This document shows, one piece after another, positions 18,763 to 27,301 of a stretch of 64,000 nucleotides of DNA. This DNA is from Phyllobacteriaceae bacterium (lineage in GTDB: Bacteria > Pseudomonadota > Alphaproteobacteria > Rhizobiales > Rhizobiaceae): NCBI GenBank assembly GCA_023954255.1, contig JAMLIH010000001.1, positions 1 to 64,000 of the forward strand, given 5' to 3'. The notes under the pieces were generated by a model. That model made no database searches and was not told the origin of the DNA. It was given only the letters and a program-made list of their open reading frames with translations. The position numbers and the translations under genes were made by a program. The number at the start of each line of letters is the position of its first letter. Position 1 is the stretch's first letter.

Positions 18763-19014
18763 ATGAAAAAACTATTTGCCGCCGCTGCCGTTTGCGGGCT
18801 GCTTGCTTCCGCAGGTACTGCCGCTGCTGCCAGCATGATGATGGAAAAAATGCAGTGCTCTGCTGCCTGCAACACCCAGTATCTGCAGTGCGTGAAGGCC
18901 GCCAACCAGATGACCAGCGTGCCTGCCGAGGCGCTGATGCAGATCAAGACCAACTTCCAGGGCTCGACGGCTTGCGGCCAGGAAGCCATGGCCTGCCAGA
19001 AATCCTGCAGCTAG
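18763..19014 (+). CDS. Small secreted protein with mirror-image cysteine spacing
   Basis: This is an 83-residue protein from ATG 18763 with ribosome site CAGGGAGAA. A clear signal peptide ends near AAAAS (about residue 23). The mature part has six cysteines at residues 32, 36, 43, 71, 78 and 82. The spacing is C-x3-C-x6-C in the first half and C-x6-C-x3-C in the second, an exact mirror. Both halves look helical, with a proline near the turn (residue 54). That suggests an antiparallel helical hairpin held by three disulfides in the periplasm. I do not recognise the family. A strong terminator-like hairpin follows at 19149. Confidence 0.8.
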   Translation: MKKLFAAAAVCGLLASAGTAAAASMMMEKMQCSAACNTQYLQCVKAANQMTSVPAEALMQIKTNFQGSTACGQEAMACQKSCS

Positions 19015-19018
19015 AGCA

Positions 19019-19109
19019 ATTTCGATTTTGACGTAATCGGAAAAAATCGAAATGCGTAAATGAACCCGGTAGCTCGCTGAAGCTATCCGTTTACACCTAA
19101 CGGTGAAAC
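19019..19109. repeat. Rhizobiales-type intergenic palindromic repeat (two hairpins)
   Basis: An 11-bp perfect stem (19019-19029 with 19043-19053) surrounds GACGTAATCGGAA. A second imperfect hairpin (about 19089-19097 with 19102-19109) follows. The sequence style (AGAGCAATTTCGATTTT...) matches short dispersed intergenic repeats I recall from many Rhizobiales genomes. No second copy was found in this window. Confidence 0.6.
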
Positions 19110-19148
19110 GATCTAAGTCGAATCCGGCCGCCTTTCGGTCGTGTAATA

Positions 19149-19184
19149 AAGCAAGCCCGGCTCCAGGCCGGGCTTGCTTGTTTT
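19149..19184. terminator. Strong hairpin, probably bidirectional terminator
   Basis: A perfect 12-bp stem AAGCAAGCCCGG (19149-19160) pairs with CCGGGCTTGCTT (19168-19179) around a 7-base loop. It is followed by GTTTT on the plus strand and by a T-rich run on the minus strand. It lies between the convergent ends of the small cysteine-rich gene and the 92-residue gene. Confidence 0.85.
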
Positions 19185-19218
19185 GGTTGCCGATGTCGTT
19201 GGCGCCGGCAATCAGGGT

Positions 19219-19497
19219 CTAGTTGTAGGAATTGCCGCCACGGCCGCCACGGCCACCTTTTTCCCTGTCGCCGCCGTTGTTGTTGAACTCCTTGGCATTG
19301 TTGGGATCGTAGGTCGGCGGGACTCTCTTGTAGTGCCGATGAATGATGTACTGGCAGTTGAAGAGTTGCTGGCCATTGATCCAGCATGTCTTGGCTCCGG
19401 GCATCATCACGAGATTGCCGGTCTGGGCGGATGCGGTGCCGGAAATCAGCGTTGCCGAAAGGATGAGGGCGGAAGCGGTAAGCGTTGCAAGTTTCAT
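19219..19497 (-). CDS. Small secreted protein with Gly/Arg/Asn-rich tail
   Basis: This is a 92-residue protein with an excellent ribosome site (AAGGAG, 7 bases before ATG 19497). A signal peptide ends at TASA-Q (about residue 25). The mature part has two cysteines (KTCWINGQQLFNCQY), plausibly one disulfide. It ends in a low-complexity tail (EFNNNGGDREKGGRGGRGG). No family is recognised. It probably resides in the periplasm or is exported. It is convergent with the cysteine-mirror gene and shares its terminator. Confidence 0.7.
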   Translation of the reverse strand: MKLATLTASALILSATLISGTASAQTGNLVMMPGAKTCWINGQQLFNCQYIIHRHYKRVPPTYDPNNAKEFNNNGGDREKGGRGGRGGNSYN

Positions 19498-19657
19498 TTT
19501 TCTGCTCCTTGCTTGCCGGCCTTTGGCCGGTAAGGTTGAGCCCCATGAAACCCATCATGCGCAATTCCGGCTTCGCGCACTGTGCGCGATGACACACAGC
19601 GTCAAGCGGCATCTCCGCATCGATACCGGAAAGAGAAGCGTATTGCCCTGCCGGTTG

Positions 19658-20362
19658 TCAGTGGATCCTGCCGAGCGCCTGCAGCACCGCGCCGATGCAG
19701 AACAGATAGGCGCTTGAGGCAAGAATGATCGCATCGATCCAGGCCGGCGCATCGAGATTGTAGTAGAGCGCAAGCAGCCCTCCCAGCGCCCAAAGGGCAA
19801 AGATCGCCAGCGTCGGGATGCGCATGATCTTGACCCGCACCGGATGAACGAAGATCACCGGAACGAAGGTCAGGATTGCCGTGACCACGACCACGGCAAA
19901 CGACAGGAGTTCCGACGGCGAAACGATGAACAGGGTGAAAACCACCATGTTCCAGCACACCGGAAACCCCTTGAAGCCGTTATCGACGGTCTTCATGCGG
20001 GTATCGGCATAATAGATCGCGCTCGTTACCACGATCATCGCTGCCGACAGGAATGACAGATAGGTCCCCATCAGCCCGCTCTGATAGAGAATGAAGGCCG
20101 GGATGATGACATAGGTGACATAGTCGATCACCGAGTCGAGCATGTCGCCCGACCAGTGCGGCCACCACTTCTTGACTTCCAGCTTGCGGGCAAGCGGCCC
20201 GTCCACCCCGTCGACCAGAAGCGCCATGCCGAGCCAGAAGAAGGCAGCGGTGAAACGGTTTTCTGCGGTAGCCACGATCGAAAGAAAGGCGAGAAAGGCG
20301 CCGGACGCCGTCAGGATGTGAACGCCGAAAGCCCAGAGCGCGTCCTTGGAAATCCCAAACAC
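19658..20362 (-). CDS. pcs: Phosphatidylcholine synthase
   Basis: Pcs condenses CDP-diacylglycerol with choline to make phosphatidylcholine in the inner membrane, a pathway typical of Rhizobiales. The CDP-alcohol phosphotransferase signature is present: DGVDGPLARKLEVKKWWPHW, then GDMLDSVIDYVTY, which fits D-G-x2-A-R-x8-G-x3-D-x3-D with a longer insertion. About six to eight hydrophobic segments are visible. The open frame runs upstream to 20611, but a GTG at 20362 preceded by AGGAAGGAT gives 234 residues, close to known Pcs (about 240). That start is preferred. Confidence 0.9.
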   Translation of the reverse strand: MFGISKDALWAFGVHILTASGAFLAFLSIVATAENRFTAAFFWLGMALLVDGVDGPLARKLEVKKWWPHWSGDMLDSVIDYVTYVIIPAFILYQSGLMGTYLSFLSAAMIVVTSAIYYADTRMKTVDNGFKGFPVCWNMVVFTLFIVSPSELLSFAVVVVTAILTFVPVIFVHPVRVKIMRIPTLAIFALWALGGLLALYYNLDAPAWIDAIILASSAYLFCIGAVLQALGRIH

Positions 20363-20452
20363 AACTATCCTTCCTCTGCCGCAAAGGCAGTGCGCCCTTG
20401 AGGTGCGGACTTGCCGGTGCATTTCCCGGCAGCCGATCCAATGGCGCCACGT

Positions 20453-20488
20453 CCCCTCACCTGGCCCCTCACCTGGCCCCTCACCCGG
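20453..20488. repeat. Three tandem copies of a 12-base unit
   Basis: The unit CCCCTCACCTGG occurs at 20453-20464 and 20465-20476. The third copy (20477-20488) differs at one base. It lies about 90 bases upstream of the pcs start, between pcs and the divergent UbiH-like gene. In one frame it encodes GEGP repeats, which accounts for the spurious upstream extension of pcs. Confidence 0.85.
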
Positions 20489-20671
20489 CATGTCAGCCAT
20501 TCCGGGTTCCGTGTTTTGCCACGCAGCGCGAGCCAAAACAAGCAATCCTGTCGACAACCGGACTAGCCGGAATTTCCGGCGGCAGACAGCGGCGCTGACC
20601 GTTTGCCACATTGAGCATATCCGGCTTTCGGCCTAGGGTCTGCGGCAAACAGACTGAAAAGACGGTTCGAG

Positions 20672-21904
20672 ATGAAACAGCACAAGGCCTTCGATATCGC
20701 CATTGTCGGCGGTGGATTATCCGGCCTGATCGCCGCACTGGCGGCGGCAGACAAGGGGCTGCAAACGGCGCTGGTCGCTCCGCCGGTTGCCGAGCCCGAC
20801 GGCCGCACCACCGCCCTGCTTGCCGATTCCATCGCCTTCCTCGAGGAGATCGGCCTTTGGGAAGGGATTAAGCCCATCGCCCATGCCTTGTGCACCATGC
20901 GCATCCTCGACGGCACCAATCGCCTGATCCGGGCGCCGCAGGCCGATTTCAGGGCATCTGAAATCGGGCTTGATGCCTTTGGCTACAATCTGGAAAACAA
21001 GGTGCTGGCCGCCCTGTTGCGCGAGCGAATTGCCGCCGCCACGGCCATCGCCGTCTTCGAAAAGCCCGCCGCCGCGCTCAAGGAAACTGCGCCCGGCAGG
21101 CATGCCGTGATGCTTGAAGACGGCAGGACAATCGAGGCAGCCGCCTATGTCGCTGCCGACGGACGCCATTCGATGATGCGTCAGGCACTCGGCATTACCA
21201 GCCGCCAGTGGCGCTATCCGCAGATCGCGCTGGTCATGAATCTGGGGCACACGCTCGATCATCACGACACCAGCACCGAATTTCACACCGAGACCGGGCC
21301 GCTGACCCTTGTGCCGCTGGGCGAAAAACGCTCGAGCCTGGTGATTGTACTGGACGAGGCGGGCGCAGACACCCTCGCCGCGCTCGATGAAACGGCCCTG
21401 GCGCGGGAACTCGAACACCGCATGCACTCGGTTCTGGGCAAGCTTGAGATCGTCTCGCCGGTCGGCCGGTTTCCCCTGTCAGGCGCCCTCGCCAACCGCT
21501 TCGGCAAGGACGATGTCATGTTGATCGGCGAGGCAGGCCACGCCTTCCCGCCCATCGGTGCCCAGGGGCTAAACCTCGGCATTCGCGACATTCGCGCTGC
21601 GGTATCGCTTGCAGCCGCCTCCGGACACGAAAGCGCACAGACCATCGGCGAGCGCTATCACCGTGAGCGCGCTTCGGACGTTGCCTCGCGCACGGCTTCT
21701 GTCGATCTGCTCAACCGTTCGCTGCTGTCGGCCTTCCTGCCGGTACAGGCGCTGCGCGCCGCCGGCCTCTACCTGCTCGCCAATGCAGGCCCGCTGCGCC
21801 GGATGATGATGCGCGAGGGCGTGCTTCCCGGCATGGGATTCGAAAACCTGTCGCAGAAGCTGCGCTCCGGCTTCAAACCACCCGTCAGGTCACGTTCAGC
21901 ATGA
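20672..21904 (+). CDS. UbiH/UbiF/COQ6-family FAD-dependent hydroxylase
   Basis: The 410-residue flavin monooxygenase carries the N-terminal FAD motif IVGGGLSGLIAALAAADKG and a C-terminal FAD motif LIGEAGHAFPPIGAQGLNLGIRD (GEAGH in place of the commoner GDAAH). That block is the UbiH-family signature and points to ring hydroxylation in ubiquinone synthesis. Which carbon is hydroxylated cannot be told from sequence. It begins at ATG 20672, divergent from pcs. Its last 20 bases overlap the 3' end of the convergent AEC transporter gene. Confidence 0.9.
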   Translation: MKQHKAFDIAIVGGGLSGLIAALAAADKGLQTALVAPPVAEPDGRTTALLADSIAFLEEIGLWEGIKPIAHALCTMRILDGTNRLIRAPQADFRASEIGLDAFGYNLENKVLAALLRERIAAATAIAVFEKPAAALKETAPGRHAVMLEDGRTIEAAAYVAADGRHSMMRQALGITSRQWRYPQIALVMNLGHTLDHHDTSTEFHTETGPLTLVPLGEKRSSLVIVLDEAGADTLAALDETALARELEHRMHSVLGKLEIVSPVGRFPLSGALANRFGKDDVMLIGEAGHAFPPIGAQGLNLGIRDIRAAVSLAAASGHESAQTIGERYHRERASDVASRTASVDLLNRSLLSAFLPVQALRAAGLYLLANAGPLRRMMMREGVLPGMGFENLSQKLRSGFKPPVRSRSA

Positions 21905-22829
21905 GATAGAGCAGCCCGGTTACGGTGGCCGTCGCCGCAAGGGTGGAAATCACCACGGCGCTCGAAGCACGCTCCTGCCAGACCTGGTATTGCTGGGCGA
22001 TGACGAACACATTGGTTGCCGTCGGCAGGGCCGCCAGCAGCACGGCGGCAAACACCCATGTGCGGTCAAAGCCCGGCAGCAGCGTTTCCATTAGCAGATA
22101 GACCAGCAGCGGATGGACGATCAGCTTGACGGGAACGATATAGCCAAGCTCCGCGGGAACCCGTTTCAACGGCCTGAGAGCCGCCGTCACGCCCATGGCA
22201 AACAGCGCGCAGGGGGCAGCCGCACCGGACAGAAAGGTCATCAGCGAATTGACCGAGGATGGCAGTTGCACCTTGAAGATGGCCGCCATCACCCCGACGA
22301 TGGTGGCGATGATGAAGGGATGGGTGAATATCTTCACGACGATATCCCGCGCCAGTTGGCCGGCAGGCCGCCTTTCCTCGCCATGCAGGCTCATCAGCAA
22401 CGGAGCCAGAATGAAGTGCATGGCGTTTTCGAAACAGAAGATCAGCGCCACGGGAACGCCTGCCTGCGGGCCGAGAGCGGCGAGCGCCAGAGGCGGGCCC
22501 ATATAGCCGATATTGCCATAGGCAGCGGCAAGGCCCTGGACCGTCGATTCCGCCACATTGCCGCCGTTGAGCAGGCCCGACAGGACGAAAATGCAGACGA
22601 ACACCACCAGCGTGGCAAAAATCGAGATCGCGATGAAGCCGACATTGGCGAACTGTTCGACCGGCGTCGTTGAAAGCAGACGGTAGAACAGGGGCGGCAG
22701 CGCCACATAGACGATGAAGAAGTTCATCCATGCCAGCCCCTCATAGGGGATGCGCATGATCCTTCCCGCGGCAAATCCGAGAAAAATCAGGCCGAACAGC
22801 GGCAAAACCAATTCGATAACGGCAAACAT
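21885..22829 (-). CDS. AEC-family (auxin efflux carrier-like) transporter
   Basis: The protein has 314 residues from ATG 22829 (MFAVIELVLPLFGLIFLGFAAGRIM), the normal family length. Ten hydrophobic segments are expected. The pattern of N-terminal LPLFGLIFLG and a central break with GYMGPPLALAALGP is typical of AEC (PF03547) proteins. These export small organic acids such as malate or malonate in bacteria; the substrate here is unknown. The open frame runs upstream to 22904 without a plausible membrane start. The stop lies inside the 3' end of the convergent UbiH-like gene. Confidence 0.88.
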   Translation of the reverse strand: MFAVIELVLPLFGLIFLGFAAGRIMRIPYEGLAWMNFFIVYVALPPLFYRLLSTTPVEQFANVGFIAISIFATLVVFVCIFVLSGLLNGGNVAESTVQGLAAAYGNIGYMGPPLALAALGPQAGVPVALIFCFENAMHFILAPLLMSLHGEERRPAGQLARDIVVKIFTHPFIIATIVGVMAAIFKVQLPSSVNSLMTFLSGAAAPCALFAMGVTAALRPLKRVPAELGYIVPVKLIVHPLLVYLLMETLLPGFDRTWVFAAVLLAALPTATNVFVIAQQYQVWQERASSAVVISTLAATATVTGLLYLMLNVT

Positions 22830-23058
22830 GGCAAGAAAACAAATCCGCAGCCTCGACGGGGGTGTCTGAAGCCGGTCGCCACAGCATCCCCGAGGCCTGT
22901 TCAAATCGAGCCCATGGATCTGGGCTCTTCAACCAACCCCCTTGAATTACCCTTGGGGAGCCTGATAATTTGGCTCAAGTCAAGACCTTAGGCCTGAAAG
23001 ACGGAAACAACCACATCCGGCGTCAGGCATCGGAACCGGGAAACGACCGGGTATTGTG

Positions 23059-23400
23059 ATGACAAACGGCAAACTGATCAACAAGGCGAAGTTTTCGATC
23101 GGCGATCTTGTGCGTCACCGGGTCTTTCCGTTCCGTGGCGTGATTTTCGATGTCGACCCGGAGTTCGCCAACTCGGACGAATGGTATGAATCCATTCCCG
23201 ACGAAATCCGCCCGCGCAAGGACCAGCCCTTCTACCACCTGTTCGCCGAAAACGAGGAAACCGAATACATCGCCTATGTTTCCGAACAGAACCTGCTGAA
23301 CGACGAAAACCGCGAGCCGGTTCGTCATCCGCAGGTCAGTGAGGTTTTCGAGCGCACCCCCGACGGCAATTACCGCACCCGAGAGCGGCTGGTGCACTGA
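23059..23400 (+). CDS. hspQ: Heat-shock protein HspQ
   Basis: This is a 113-residue protein with the HspQ/YccV fold: KFSIGDLVRHRVFPFRGVIFDVDPEF, WYESIPDEIRPRKDQPFYHLFAE and YIAYVSEQNLL, all family signatures. HspQ affects Lon protease specificity in enterobacteria and hemimethylated-DNA binding has been reported; its role in Rhizobiales is less known. A GTG immediately precedes ATG 23059; the ATG is preferred. A 9-bp hairpin terminator follows. Confidence 0.93.
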   Translation: MTNGKLINKAKFSIGDLVRHRVFPFRGVIFDVDPEFANSDEWYESIPDEIRPRKDQPFYHLFAENEETEYIAYVSEQNLLNDENREPVRHPQVSEVFERTPDGNYRTRERLVH

Positions 23401-23430
23401 CACTACCTGCCTTTGACGGGTTAAAACGAA

Positions 23431-23456
23431 AACGCCGGCATTACGCCGGCGTTTGG
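23431..23456. terminator. Hairpin terminator between hspQ and ialB-like gene
   Basis: The stem AACGCCGGC (23431-23439) pairs with GCCGGCGTT (23445-23453) around ATTAC. It is flanked by AAAACGAA on one side and TTTGG on the other, so it can serve both convergent genes. Confidence 0.85.
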
Positions 23457-23480
23457 TATTCTGGCAATACGGCGGGCAGA

Positions 23481-24113
23481 TCAGCCGCCGCTTTCGCTTT
23501 TGGCCTTTTCCTGGGCTTCCTGCAGCTTCTTGCGGGCTTCCTCGGCCTTCTTGCGCAATTCGTCCTGCAGTTCGCGCTGGCGGTTGGCGAATTCCTCCTG
23601 CTTCAGCGGCGGACCGTCATAGGCAGAGGTGAACCCTTCGAGCGTGATATCGATCGGGTTTTCCTTCTGCTGGACGTTGGTGGAAGTCACCGTCATCTTG
23701 CCGCCATTCTTGAGAACATTGACCAGTTCGTCATCGAGCTTGACCTCTGCAATGCAGCTCTGCGGGAAGCAGAACAGGTAAGGCAGCGTCGTTTCGCGCT
23801 TGTCGTCGATGCGCAACTTGATGCCGGCCGGAATGAGCCGCCCGGTAGGAACCGTGATCTGGAATACCCGGCGCTCCACCTCGCCCTTGACATCGATCAG
23901 GGAGATGGCCGTCACCACCTGCCCGGTGCTGGCGACAGACTGGAACTGGGTGTTGCAGATGTCGTTGTTGTCCTGCTTGGCGCAGACCTTGAACCAGCCA
24001 TCCGGACGCTGGGCCTGGGCGCTGGCGGAGGTGGCGGAAAGTCCGGCGGCGATTGCCGCAGCACCCGCAAGAACGGTGGTTTTGCTCAATACATGCGTCA
24101 GGGCGGATTTCAT
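23481..24113 (-). CDS. Invasion-associated locus B (IalB) family protein
   Basis: The protein has 210 residues and a signal peptide ending near ASA-Q (residue about 33). The IalB domain (about 38-160) has the usual cysteine pairs (WFKVCAKQ...DICNTQ and LFCFPQSCIAEVKL) that form disulfides in the periplasm. The C-terminal ~40 residues (NRQRELQDELRKKAEEARKKLQ) form a charged coiled coil. IalB was named in Bartonella, but family members are widespread in Rhizobiales, including free-living ones, so no virulence role is implied. It converges with hspQ. Confidence 0.92.
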   Translation of the reverse strand: MKSALTHVLSKTTVLAGAAAIAAGLSATSASAQAQRPDGWFKVCAKQDNNDICNTQFQSVASTGQVVTAISLIDVKGEVERRVFQITVPTGRLIPAGIKLRIDDKRETTLPYLFCFPQSCIAEVKLDDELVNVLKNGGKMTVTSTNVQQKENPIDITLEGFTSAYDGPPLKQEEFANRQRELQDELRKKAEEARKKLQEAQEKAKSESGG

Positions 24114-24514
24114 GGAGAATCCTTTTTGTGTTTCCGTGGCCGCGCCCGGCGGGCAGCGGTTTCTGTTGTGCCCGCATCGCGGAAGCCCGGCCGGATGCTT
24201 TTTCGGGTCATGTGTTCCTGGCCGGTGGCCTCGCGGCGTTCGATTAATGCCTTATCCGCGTCAGTGCAAGCCCGCATCGGGGCAAATGGTTTATGCCTGC
24301 CGCCCGCTTCCACTGCAAAATTCTGGCTGAAAAGAGGCGAAAGCCCCTGCACTTGGTGCCGCCGGCAACCTTTTGTGGCCCGAGGAACGCAATATCGGCC
24401 TTTTCGGCAGACAAGGTGCTGCAAAAGGCAGCCGAAACTGCAAGCCCTCTGCCCTTTCTGCTACCTTGCCTGCGAGAATCAGCCCTTTGCCCATCCGCAA
24501 CACCGGAGAAACGG

Positions 24515-26428
24515 ATGTCCCTTGCCACCCTGTTCCGCCTGACCGGCACTGGTCGGCGCCTGACTGCGCCCTGCCCGGTAATCCTGCTTGCAGGGGTTCT
24601 GCTCACAGGAGCGGCGGTTCTTTGCGCTGCCGCCCTTTCTGCGGGCGCACAGGAAACGAAAGCGGCACAGCCTGTGGAAGAGCTTCCCCGCCTGCATGCC
24701 ATCGCCATGTATGGCGAGCCCGCCGAGCCGGCAGACTATACCCATCTCTCCTATGCCAATCCCGATGCGCCGCAGGGCGGGCGCATCAGCCATGGCGTCA
24801 TCGGCACCTTCGACTCGCTCAACCCGTTCATCCTGAAGAGCATGCGCACCACCGCCCGCGGCATGTGGGATCCCGAACTCGGCTCCAACATGGTTTTCGA
24901 AAGCCTGATGGTCCGCAGCTACGACGAACCTTTCACCCTTTACGGTCTGCTGGCCGAAAGCGTGCAGATGCCGGATGACCGAAGCTGGATCACCTTTCAT
25001 CTGAACCCGAAGGCACGCTGGCATGACGGCATGCCGGTAACGCCCGAAGATGTCATCTTCACCTATGAGCTTCTGACCGAAAAGGGCCGCCCGCCCTTTT
25101 CCTCGCGCACGCGTCGCATCGAGAAGATCGAAAAGACCGGCGAGCACAGCGTCAGGTTCACCTTCAACGACCAGTCCGACCGCGAATTTCCGCTGATCGT
25201 CGCAGCCTTCACCCCGGTCCTGCCGAAGCATGCCATCGATCCCGGAACCTTCGACGCCTCGACGCTCGAACCGATGCTCGGCAGCGGGCCTTACAAGCTG
25301 GCGGAAATCGATCCCGGCAAGAAGGTCGTCTATCGCAAGGACCCCGGCTACTGGGGCAAGGACCTGCCGGTGCACCGGGGCTTCTTCAATTTCGACGAGG
25401 TCGCAATCGAGTATTTCACCCAGGCCGGTTCCCGCTTCGAGGCCTTCAAGAAGGGTATCGTCGACATCTACAAGGATGGCGATCCCGCCCACTGGGAGCG
25501 TGCCTACGATTTTCCCGCCGTCACCGATGGCGAAGTGGTGAAGAAGGAATTCTTCGCCGGCGACCCCGCCAACATGCTGGCCTTCATCTTCAACACCCGC
25601 CGCAAGCTGTTTGCCGACCGTGAATTGCGCGAGGCGCTTTCGAATGCCTTCGACTTCGAGAAGATCAACCGCAACCTGTTCTTCAATGCCTACAAGCGCA
25701 CCACCAGTTTCTGGGAAGGTTCCGAACTGGCCTCCACCGGCAGGCCGGCAAGCGCCAGGGAAAGGGAACTGCTGGGCGATGCCGCAGGCAGCATCCAGCC
25801 GGAAATTCTCGCCGGCACCTGGCAGCCGGCCGTCACCGACGGTTCCGGCAGCGACCGGGCCGTGCTGCGCAAGGTCTTCTCGCAACTGAAGAAGGCCGGC
25901 TACAAGCGCGACGGTTCCCTGCTGGTAACGCCCGATGGCGAACCCGTCGCCTTCGAGGTGATGACCCGTGACGTTTCGGAGGAAAAACTGGCGCTTTCCT
26001 TCAAGGATACGCTCGCCCGCCTCGGCATCACGCTGGAGGTGCGCACCGTCGATGACGCTCAGTACCAGAAGCGCCTGCAGACCTTCGACTACGACATGAT
26101 CGTCGGCGCCTATTCGGCTTCGCTGTCACCCGGCATCGAGCAGCTGTGGCGCTGGGGCTCCGAGGCGCGCGATGCAGAGGGCAGCTTCAACTATGCCGGC
26201 ATTGCCGATCCTGCCATCGACAGGCTGATCGAAACCATGGTCGGCCTGCGCTCGCGGGAGGATTTCACTGCTGCTGTCCGCGCGCTCGACCGCCTTTTGC
26301 TGTCGGGCCATTACGCGATCCCGCTCTATCATCTGCCGGGCGAGCGATACGCCCACCGCGCCTATCTCGCCTATCCCGAAAAAACCGCGCTCTATGGCAA
26401 CCAGTATCCAGTGTGGTGGCACCAGTAA
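24515..26428 (+). CDS. Extracellular solute-binding protein, family 5 (YejA-like)
   Basis: The protein has 637 residues from ATG 24515 with ribosome site CCGGAGAA. It begins with a long signal peptide ending near SAGA-Q. The mature part is a peptide/oligopeptide-binding protein (SBP_bac_5). It contains HAIAMYGEPAEP...YANPDAPQGG and the YejA-type motifs FDSLNPFILKSM, WITFHLNPKARWHDGMPVTPEDVIF and GSGPYKLAEIDPGKKVVYRKDPGYWG. YejA proteins deliver microcin-C-like or oligopeptide substrates to YejBEF. No permease or ATPase genes are next to it. The open frame upstream to 24293 is a spurious extension. Confidence 0.93.
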   Translation: MSLATLFRLTGTGRRLTAPCPVILLAGVLLTGAAVLCAAALSAGAQETKAAQPVEELPRLHAIAMYGEPAEPADYTHLSYANPDAPQGGRISHGVIGTFDSLNPFILKSMRTTARGMWDPELGSNMVFESLMVRSYDEPFTLYGLLAESVQMPDDRSWITFHLNPKARWHDGMPVTPEDVIFTYELLTEKGRPPFSSRTRRIEKIEKTGEHSVRFTFNDQSDREFPLIVAAFTPVLPKHAIDPGTFDASTLEPMLGSGPYKLAEIDPGKKVVYRKDPGYWGKDLPVHRGFFNFDEVAIEYFTQAGSRFEAFKKGIVDIYKDGDPAHWERAYDFPAVTDGEVVKKEFFAGDPANMLAFIFNTRRKLFADRELREALSNAFDFEKINRNLFFNAYKRTTSFWEGSELASTGRPASARERELLGDAAGSIQPEILAGTWQPAVTDGSGSDRAVLRKVFSQLKKAGYKRDGSLLVTPDGEPVAFEVMTRDVSEEKLALSFKDTLARLGITLEVRTVDDAQYQKRLQTFDYDMIVGAYSASLSPGIEQLWRWGSEARDAEGSFNYAGIADPAIDRLIETMVGLRSREDFTAAVRALDRLLLSGHYAIPLYHLPGERYAHRAYLAYPEKTALYGNQYPVWWHQ

Positions 26429-26567
26429 TCCCGGTTCGCTGCCCGGTGCGCCTCGGTTGACGGTTTGTTGAATGGCTGCACGGCACCCCGCCATTGCGGC
26501 GCGTGGTGCGCGCCCCCATAATGAAACGAACCGTCCGGTTAAGATTGCCCAACCAAGGGAGAAACCC

Positions 26568-27296
26568 ATGCCCTCCCCCGAAGCCCCCGCAAAAGACGCG
26601 CCCGGTCTCACCATCGACATCGTCTCCGATGTCATGTGCCCGTGGTGCTTCATCGGCCAAAAGAACCTCGAGGCAGCGAGGAAACTCGCCCCCGAAGTGC
26701 CAGTCGAAATCCGCTGGCGGCCCTATCAGCTAGACCCGACCCTGCCGCCCGGGGGCAAGGACCGGAAACAGTATCTGGAAGAGAAGTTCGGCGGCGGCGA
26801 ACGCGCCCGCGAGATTTACAGCCGGGTCGAGGAAGCGGGCAAGGCAAGCGGCATCGACTTTCAGTTCGAGCGCATCGCCGTTTCCCCCAACACGCTCGAT
26901 GCCCACCGCCTGATCCGCTGGGCGGGCGGCGTTTCGCCTAAGACCCAGGACCGCCTCGTGCGCCGTCTGTTCGAACTCTACTTTACCGAAGGCGCCAACA
27001 TTGCCGACCATAATGTGCTGGCGGCAGCAGCCGGTGAAGCCGGCATGGATGCGGCGATCGTGCGCGACCTCTTGGCACGCGACGATGACCGGGAATCGGT
27101 AACCGACGAAATCGCCCAGGCTCAGCAAATGGGCGTCACCGGCGTTCCCTTCTTCGTCTTTGCCGGCAAATACGGCGTTCCCGGCGCCCAGCCGCCGGAA
27201 GTACTCGCCAACGCCATGCGCCAGATCTCAGCCGAAATGAAGGAAGCGGCCGATTTTGCGGTCAGCTCTCGGAATGATCCACAGGGCGGGGCGTAA
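26568..27296 (+). CDS. DsbA-family oxidoreductase, FrnE-like
   Basis: This is a 242-residue cytoplasmic thioredoxin-fold protein without a signal peptide. The start is ATG 26568 with ribosome site AAGGGAGAAA. The active site CPWC lies at about residues 24-27 (DVMCPWCFIGQKNLE). The cis-Pro loop GVTGVPFFVFAGKYGVPGAQPPEVL is typical of the FrnE branch of DsbA/2-hydroxychromene-2-carboxylate isomerase-like proteins. Its natural substrate is not known. It follows the binding-protein gene by about 140 bases on the same strand. Confidence 0.92.
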   Translation: MPSPEAPAKDAPGLTIDIVSDVMCPWCFIGQKNLEAARKLAPEVPVEIRWRPYQLDPTLPPGGKDRKQYLEEKFGGGERAREIYSRVEEAGKASGIDFQFERIAVSPNTLDAHRLIRWAGGVSPKTQDRLVRRLFELYFTEGANIADHNVLAAAAGEAGMDAAIVRDLLARDDDRESVTDEIAQAQQMGVTGVPFFVFAGKYGVPGAQPPEVLANAMRQISAEMKEAADFAVSSRNDPQGGA

Positions 27297-27301
27297 CGCC
27301 C

